A stretch of 48,167 nucleotides of DNA from Candidatus Methylomirabilis tolerans (GTDB lineage Bacteria; Methylomirabilota; Methylomirabilia; Methylomirabilales; Methylomirabilaceae). Below are positions 44,299 to 48,167 of the stretch, one piece after another (position 1 is the stretch's first letter; each line of letters starts with the position of its first letter). The stretch is taken from positions 1 through 48,167 of the forward strand of contig JAIOIU010000142.1 in the NCBI GenBank assembly GCA_019912425.1. The letters run 5' to 3'. The notes beneath the pieces were generated by a model. The model searched no databases, was not told the origin of the DNA, and saw only the letters and a program-made list of their open reading frames with translations. The translations under genes and the position numbers were made by a program.

Positions 44299-44628
44299 TC
44301 ACGATGCTGGGCTGGTGGGGGCCGGTGCTGGGGGAGGCGTTGGCGCCGCGACAGGTGTCGGTGCTGCGGTAGCCGGTTTTTCTTCCACAGGCACAGGGAC
44401 GGCCTTTTTGACTGACAGTTGCCACCGGGGCAACCCATCGAGGATCTTCTTCGGGGCGGCGACGGTAAAACCCTGGCTGGTGGCCCACTGCTGTATTTCC
44501 CCTGCCAGCGATTGCTCGGGTACGACGATTACCAGCTCGTCGTCCGCTGCCAACTCCTGCAGCGCAAGCTTGGCCTGGGGTAATCGGTAGTGACTCATCT
44601 CTCCTAGCAACTGCAAAAATCGCTTCAT
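44299..44628 (-). CDS. TusA/SirA-like protein lacking the active cysteine
   Basis: A 109-residue minus-strand protein. Residues about 10-75 resemble the TusA/SirA sulfur-relay fold: LPQAKLALQEL, ELVIVVPEQSLAGEIQQWATSQG and a final W-x-L-x-V-K strand. The CPxP motif that carries sulfur in TusA is replaced by YRLPQ, and there is no cysteine in the protein, so it cannot relay sulfur. A proline/alanine-rich tail (about 80-109) follows. ATG 44628 was chosen with AAGGAGG 12 bases upstream; ATG 44640 touches that site. The frame runs on upstream through a non-coding repeat and should not be extended. The homology is by eye. Confidence 0.55.
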   Translation of the reverse strand: MKRFLQLLGEMSHYRLPQAKLALQELAADDELVIVVPEQSLAGEIQQWATSQGFTVAAPKKILDGLPRWQLSVKKAVPVPVEEKPATAAPTPVAAPTPPPAPAPTSPAS

Positions 44629-44770
44629 CGCTGTCAGCATCCTCCTTAGCGTTCCATTGAGAAGATAATCACGGCTACAGACTACCAAAGTGGGCAAGCC
44701 CGAGTCAACGCACGTTTTCGATTTTTCGACCCTGGAATAGTGATTGGCGACGTAACCGGTTAGCGCGTCA

Positions 44771-44846
44771 GTCATTGCGGGCAGCTGAATGGTGTGCGGC
44801 AATCTCACTGCGGAAAGCGAGATTGCTTCGCTACGCTCGCAATGAC
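44771..44846. repeat. GTCATTGCGAG palindromic element, copy 2
   Basis: GTCATTGCGGGCAGC at the left and GCTACGCTCGCAATGAC at the right form the ends, with GGCAATCTCACTGCGGAAAGC and GCGAGATTGCTTCGC inside pairing with each other. It shares both tips and the GCAATCTC / GATTGCTTCG words with 7463-7571. It lies upstream of the minus-strand TusA-like gene. Confidence 0.7.
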
Positions 44847-44882
44847 ACTTTGCAATGGCTATCCTCAGGTTCGTTTTTCTCC

Positions 44883-44912
44883 TTGACGCTGCTTTTAAAG
44901 CGGTATTACTAT
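44883..44912 (+). promoter_or_regulatory. Possible promoter of an orphan RNA
   Basis: TTGACG (44883-44888, five of six), an 18-base spacer and TACTAT (44907-44912, four of six) in a space with no downstream gene for 500 bases. A start near 44919 would feed directly into the hairpin terminator at 45029. Confidence 0.35.
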
Positions 44913-44918
44913 TCGGCC

Positions 44919-45072
44919 ACTTCGGCGACTCCCCTCTGCCGTGAACCGAAGACGGAAAACACTGGCGGTCGGCGAGGAAACGGCTGTGAAAAGTCAGACT
45001 CGCACGTCTGGATGGAGTTGTAGGTATAGGCCCTTCAGGGCAGTTCACGCCCCGAAGGGCCGTTCTGTTTTC
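44919..45072 (+). ncRNA. Candidate small RNA, about 150 nt
   Basis: The stretch lies between a plausible promoter (44883-44912) and an intrinsic terminator (45029-45072) and has no supported reading frame. Inside it CAGAC and GTCTG near 44995-45010 form a small stem around TCGCAC. It matches no RNA family that I recognise (not 6S, SRP, tmRNA, RNase P or a known riboswitch). It could equally be a leader whose gene is regulated by attenuation, though the next frame begins 330 bases later. Confidence 0.3.
45029..45072 (+). terminator. Intrinsic terminator
   Basis: GGCCCTTCAGGGC (45029-45041) pairs with GCCCCGAAGGGCC (45049-45061) at 12 of 13 positions across a 7-base loop and is followed by GTTCTGTTTTC. 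The opposite strand has no T-run, so it acts on plus-strand transcripts. The nearest plus-strand gene upstream ends 900 bases away. Confidence 0.65.
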
Positions 45073-45134
45073 AGGAGATCTGTGGAGGGAGGCAAGGGCG
45101 TGAGGAGTCCGTTGGATGTGCCGTGAATCAAAGA

Positions 45135-45161
45135 GGTCTTATGCGGAAACCACATAAGACC
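45135..45161. other. Hairpin in the gap before the small orphan gene
   Basis: GGTCTTATG (45135-45143) and CATAAGACC (45153-45161) pair perfectly, with a further GG/CC pair inside. The left arm word GTCTTATGC recurs at 45229-45237. The rest of 45073-45403 has no supported gene; it includes a GCTACTAG/CTAATAGC stem near 45360-45380 and could be a structured leader of the gene at 45404. Confidence 0.45.
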
Positions 45162-45403
45162 CCAAGACACCGCAACGCTGCACGTAGCCCTCCGATACGT
45201 GGGATCTTTATACGGCTAAGCGGAGGCGTCTTATGCCGACCCCGAAGCAGATAGCAGATAAAGGAACAGGGACACATTCAGAAACCATATACCCCATGGC
45301 GGGACGGGGCGGTAATCTGATGTAACACGACACTTAACCGAAGGTATGGTCAAGCCACGCTACTAGCCGACTAATAGCAGCGGACAGTATAGGAGCTAAA
45401 CGG

Positions 45404-45745
45404 ATGGTTAATTGGAAGTCTTACACTTACGATCCTCGACAGCATGCAGCTCAGCCGGGCGGAGTGTTCCCTCATGAGACCTACCTAGCTCCCGGCACCT
45501 TCTTTGTGTATTACGGCCTGAGTGACAAAGTTGGATTGCAACTTCCCCCATCTCTGATTAAGACGGCAGGTCCGTTTGGAGTGCAACTGGGGAAAAACTA
45601 TACATGTATTTTTCGCAAACCGGACTTTGTGGACTTTAGAGAAGGGGCACCATTGATGTATTCAGTCTATCCCGATAGGGCGACTATTTACGTACGCAAT
45701 CAAATGACCGATGATGTCTTTCTTGGTGTACGTATAGGTCCCTAA
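45404..45745 (+). CDS. Small protein of unknown function
   Basis: A 113-residue protein I do not recognise. It is rich in aromatic and beta-prone residues (TYLAPGTFFVYYGLSDKVGLQL, YSVYPDRATIYVRNQ, and a closing FLGVRIG), suggesting a compact all-beta domain, with no signal peptide, membrane span or metal motif. ATG 45404 has a TAGGAG site nine bases upstream. The 330 bases before it are untranslated and can fold; a possible attC-like GCCTAAC follows 50 bases after the stop. It stands alone on its transcript. Confidence 0.55.
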   Translation: MVNWKSYTYDPRQHAAQPGGVFPHETYLAPGTFFVYYGLSDKVGLQLPPSLIKTAGPFGVQLGKNYTCIFRKPDFVDFREGAPLMYSVYPDRATIYVRNQMTDDVFLGVRIGP

Positions 45746-45961
45746 GTATCATCATTGTTTCAATGCTGGATCTGCTTCCAGGCGTGGTACGTCGCCTAAC
45801 TATTTACTTACACCTGACGCCACTTGCGCCGCGCTTCGATGGTGCAGATACTTTGCGCCGGCCATCATGCGGATGCAGCGGGGCGATTCTACGCGCGAGC
45901 ACACTCGCGCATCAACCCGTCGCCTAACCCGTTGCCCCGATAGCAGGACGATAAGAACAGG

Positions 45962-46010
45962 TTGACCCCTTCGGTCCTCATAGGCTAGTATGATTGTACA
46001 ATTGTACAAT
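45962..46010 (+). promoter_or_regulatory. Toxin-antitoxin promoter with an 18-bp palindromic operator
   Basis: TTGACC (45962-45967) and TAGTAT (45986-45991) are 18 bases apart, and the perfect palindrome ATTGTACAATTGTACAAT (45993-46010) covers the expected start point. Such operators are bound by the antitoxin or the toxin-antitoxin complex. A GGGAG ribosome site follows before ATG 46024. Confidence 0.6.
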
Positions 46011-46023
46011 AAAAGGGAGTGCA

Positions 46024-46422
46024 ATGAACATTGTTGTAGATACCTCTGCCATCATTGCCGTTGTGACGAATGAAAAGCATAAGAGGCAGATGGTTGAAGT
46101 GACCAAAGGCACTGAACTTATTGCCCCTGCTTCCATTCCGTGGGAGATCGGCAATGCATTCTCAGCGATGTTCAAACGCAAACGGATGAACGTGCGGCAG
46201 GCCAAGGCAGCGCTACGGGCATATGACAAGATTCCGATTCAGTTTATTGATATCCCACTGGGGGAAGCTCTCGATCTGGCCGCCAATCTCGACATCTACG
46301 CGTATGATGCCTACTTTATCCAGTGTGCCCTGAAGCATAAGAGTCCTCTTTTGACGCTGGATCGAGATCTTTGCCGTGCTGCCCGAAGCGCTGGAGCAGC
46401 CGTGATCGAGGTGGAGCCATGA
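46024..46422 (+). CDS. PIN-domain toxin (VapC family)
   Basis: A 132-residue PIN-domain ribonuclease toxin. The acidic metal site is complete: Asp6 (VVDTSAI), Glu41 (IPWEIGNA), Asp95 (YAYDAYFIQCA) and Asp113 (LLTLDRDL). VapC-type toxins cut tRNA or rRNA and stop growth until neutralised. It precedes its antitoxin gene and overlaps it by four bases (ATGA), the reverse of the usual vapB-vapC order. ATG 46024 has a GGGAG site, and the promoter is covered by an 18-base palindrome. Confidence 0.92.
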   Translation: MNIVVDTSAIIAVVTNEKHKRQMVEVTKGTELIAPASIPWEIGNAFSAMFKRKRMNVRQAKAALRAYDKIPIQFIDIPLGEALDLAANLDIYAYDAYFIQCALKHKSPLLTLDRDLCRAARSAGAAVIEVEP

Positions 46423-46637
46423 CAACATACACATTCTCAGAAGCTCGGCAGAAATTTGCGGCCGTACTGGAAAAGGCGAAATCCGAGGGAAGGGTCTTGG
46501 TGAAACGGAAAGATGGGTCGGCATTTATGATCGCTCCCGTTTCGAAGCCTGAGTCACCCCTCGATGTTGAGGGGGTGGACTTAGACATGACCGCAGACGA
46601 AATCGTCAAAATCGTACGTGAGGTTCGGAGGCGGTAG
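46419..46637 (+). CDS. Phd/YefM-type antitoxin
   Basis: A 72-residue antitoxin. The N-terminal half, MTTYTFSEARQKFAAVLEKAKSEGRVLVKRKDGSAFMIAP, is the Phd/YefM DNA-binding domain; the acidic C-terminal half (DVEGVDLDMTADEIVKIVREVRRR) should wrap the PIN toxin encoded just upstream. The start overlaps the toxin stop (ATGA), so translation is coupled. It is expected to bind the 18-base palindrome at 45993-46010. Confidence 0.88.
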   Translation: MTTYTFSEARQKFAAVLEKAKSEGRVLVKRKDGSAFMIAPVSKPESPLDVEGVDLDMTADEIVKIVREVRRR

Positions 46638-46660
46638 CGATTCCGGATTCCGGGGATTCC

Positions 46661-47403
46661 GGGGACACAATACTAAATTCCTCTTGACGGCCTCGTAGTT
46701 AACCGAATATGTTTCGCCTATGGCTCGGATTGCCAGACTCGTGGTGCCGGGTTATCCGCACCATGTTACGCAACGGGGCGTACGTTCAATCCCCATCTTC
46801 AGCGACCACAGTGATCGCCGAGCGTACCTTGATATCATGGCCGAGCAGTTGCACCGGTTCGGTATCGAGGTGTTGGCTTGGTGCTTGATGACGAATCACA
46901 CCCATCTTGTTGTGGTTCCCAAGGACCAAGTGGCCCTGGCGCGGGCGATTGGGGAAGCGCACCGGCGATACACGCGACTGAAGAACGTCGCCGACGGCGT
47001 ACGCGGCTATCTCTTCCAAGGTCGTTTTGGCTCTTGTGCTTTAGATGAGACGCATCTCTTGGCGGCTGCGCGCTACGTGGAGCTCAATCCCGTTCATGCT
47101 GGCATGGTAAGATCAGCCGAGGAATATCCCTGGTCCAGCGCTCGGTTTCACCTCGGTTTGATCCCCAATGACATTTTAGTAACGGACAAAGACCTACTGG
47201 GGCTAGTAGGGAACTGGGGAGAGTATCTTGGAAGAAACGACGAGAAAGCCGATGGTAGGCTGGTCAAAGCGATACGCTCAGGTAGGCCGGCCGGAAATGC
47301 GCAGTTTATACAGTTGGTTGAAACGCTTACCGGACGTTCTCTCAGTTTAGGAAAGCGAGGTCCCAGGCCAAAGAGGCTTCCTGATAATTAGTATTATGTC
47401 CCC
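46661..47403 (+). mobile_element. REP-type transposase unit bounded by inverted repeats
   Basis: GGGGACACAATACTAAATT (46661-46679) and AATTAGTATTATGTCCCC (47386-47403) are inverted copies differing at about two positions. They enclose one transposase gene whose stop codon lies inside the right repeat. IS200/IS605 elements proper lack terminal inverted repeats, but REP-associated transposases are flanked by inverted palindromic units. ATTCCGGGG copies precede the left repeat. Confidence 0.65.
46720..47391 (+). CDS. REP-associated tyrosine transposase (Y1/HUH family)
   Basis: A 223-residue member of the Y1 transposase family (REP-associated, TnpA_REP type). PGYPHHVTQRG opens the fold, His60-Thr-His62 (TNHTHLVV) is the HUH motif, and Tyr119 in AARYVELNPVHAGMV is the expected nucleophile, so the catalytic core is intact. 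The basic C-terminus (GKRGPRPKRLP) may bind DNA. It starts at ATG 46720 with a weak TTGACG-18-TATGTT promoter just upstream and is enclosed by inverted repeats that probably mark the unit it moves. Confidence 0.9.
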   Translation: MARIARLVVPGYPHHVTQRGVRSIPIFSDHSDRRAYLDIMAEQLHRFGIEVLAWCLMTNHTHLVVVPKDQVALARAIGEAHRRYTRLKNVADGVRGYLFQGRFGSCALDETHLLAAARYVELNPVHAGMVRSAEEYPWSSARFHLGLIPNDILVTDKDLLGLVGNWGEYLGRNDEKADGRLVKAIRSGRPAGNAQFIQLVETLTGRSLSLGKRGPRPKRLPDN

Positions 47404-47536
47404 AAAATTGAGAGATGAAAGGCTTACCCTTTCGCTGCGCTTCATTGCTGCCGCTGACCCGCAGCCCCGTTCGGCTGGCATCGAAGTATGGCGTAGGGCC
47501 TGAGAGACGGGAAGAGCTGACAAAGGGAGACACTCG

Positions 47537-48088
47537 ATGCAGCGCTGGACGTTCGAACCTGGGCATACCGCAGCCGAGTTCTGCGTAAGGCACATGATGG
47601 TCACGGACGTTCGGGGTCACTTTAAGAACGTGCATGGCACGCTCGAGTTCGAGCCGGAGTTTCCCGCGTTGTCTCGTGTCGAGGCGGTCATCGATGCGCG
47701 GGGTCTCTGGAGCGGTGAGCGTGATCGCGATACCCATCTCAAGGGTTCTGACTTTCTTGATGTCGAGCGCTTTCCAGAGATCACCTTTCGTGGGAGCCAG
47801 GTTCGCCTCCGCGGGGCCACCGAGGCGGTCGTGCTCGGCGATCTCACGCTTCGTGGCGTGACCCGCCCCATCGAACTCTACGTCCGCTACCTCGGGCAGT
47901 GGCAGACGCCGTGGTGGGAGGACGGTGTGGATACGGGACCAAGGACTCGCGCTGGGTTTCTTGCCACCACACGGATCAACCGTCACGAGTTTGGCGTGAG
48001 CTGGAACGGCGCGCTCGATCGCGGCGGGGTGATTGTCGGCGACGACGTGGCGGTGACGATCGATGCCGAGGCCATCCTGCAGCCCTAG
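47537..48088 (+). CDS. YceI-family protein
   Basis: A 183-residue lipocalin-like YceI barrel that binds polyisoprenoid or similar lipids in its cavity. WTFEPGHTAAEFCVRHMM at the start, SGERDRDTHLKGSDFLDVERFPEITF in the middle, GDLTLRGVTRPIEL, then INRHEFGVSWN are the family pattern. There is no signal peptide, so unlike E. coli YceI it should stay in the cytoplasm. ATG 47537 has an AAAGGGAG site. It is not overlapped by neighbours and the ligand is unknown. Confidence 0.92.
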   Translation: MQRWTFEPGHTAAEFCVRHMMVTDVRGHFKNVHGTLEFEPEFPALSRVEAVIDARGLWSGERDRDTHLKGSDFLDVERFPEITFRGSQVRLRGATEAVVLGDLTLRGVTRPIELYVRYLGQWQTPWWEDGVDTGPRTRAGFLATTRINRHEFGVSWNGALDRGGVIVGDDVAVTIDAEAILQP

Positions 48089-48136
48089 TTCGGGGGCGCG
48101 CGCATGAGCGTCTGGCGCCAGGGACGATGATAGGCC

Positions 48137-48167
48137 GCCGAACAAGGCGCGTCAAGCCGTTCGGGCT
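48137..48167. other. Possible attC-like fragment at the right edge
   Basis: GCCGAACAAGGCGCGTC after the YceI gene resembles the first core of integron attC sites (R-Y-Y-Y-AAC then AAGGCG), with one mismatch. The rest is cut off by the window edge, so it cannot be judged. Confidence 0.2.

Noticed and set aside
44629-45048. Upstream extension of the TusA-like minus-strand frame
   Set aside because: It translates the GTCATTGCGAG repeat (CERSEAI-type peptide) and the terminator region, a known source of false extensions.
44941-45126. Short plus-strand frame across the candidate RNA
   Set aside because: It runs straight through the intrinsic terminator and is rich in Arg/Lys from hairpin sequence; no ribosome site.

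Overview
The window is a bacterial chromosome segment, GC-rich and packed with plus-strand genes. It comes from a Gram-negative type that makes meso-diaminopimelate peptidoglycan. The gene set fits an NC10-phylum bacterium of the Candidatus Methylomirabilis kind: a DapL-type lysine pathway, a dcw cluster, a formate/nitrite channel, and intergenic spaces full of low-complexity word repeats. That taxonomic call is inference from gene content and style, not from a marker gene.

Layout. 1-141 is the end of an insertion sequence whose transposase runs off the left edge. 190-3134 holds an HNH endonuclease, uvrB and a cold-shock protein. 3397-9601 is a lysine/DAP block (lysA, dapF, dapA, dapB, a FAH-family hydrolase, dapL). 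9646-12716 holds folK, a deoxynucleoside kinase, panB and panC. 12839-33055 is the division and cell wall cluster: an mraZ promoter with a three-repeat MraZ operator, then mraZ, rsmH, ftsL, a receiver-only response regulator, ftsI, murE, an alpha/beta hydrolase, a membrane-anchored murF, ddl, mraY, murD, ftsW, murG, murC, murB, ftsQ, ftsA and ftsZ. A zinc-ribbon protein, a YggS-type PLP protein and an IclR regulator follow, to 34980.

From about 35 kb the character changes to accessory DNA. It holds a partly AT-rich tandem glycosyltransferase, an orphan HigA antitoxin, a two-gene cassette of unknown function (an Ig-like protein plus an HExxH putative metallopeptidase), a formate/nitrite channel overlapping a Ca2+-type P-ATPase, and a nucleotidyltransferase beside a remnant of a related gene. 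After these come a TusA-like protein without its cysteine, a candidate small RNA with its own promoter and terminator, a small orphan protein, a PIN/Phd toxin-antitoxin pair, a REP-type transposase bounded by inverted repeats, and a YceI protein.

How it works together. The lysine block makes meso-DAP, which MurE (DNPR motif) adds to the wall precursor. MurF, Ddl, MraY and MurG finish lipid II, and FtsW/FtsI/FtsQ/FtsL/FtsA/FtsZ use it at the septum. Many neighbours overlap by 4-23 bases, so the dcw genes look translationally coupled. Best second-look items are the response regulator set between duplicated intergenic DNA inside dcw, the Ig-like/HExxH cassette, the chimeric glycosyltransferase, the orphan RNA at 44.9-45.1 kb, the membrane-fused MurF and the apparent ATA start of panB. 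No rRNA, tRNA or CRISPR array was seen.
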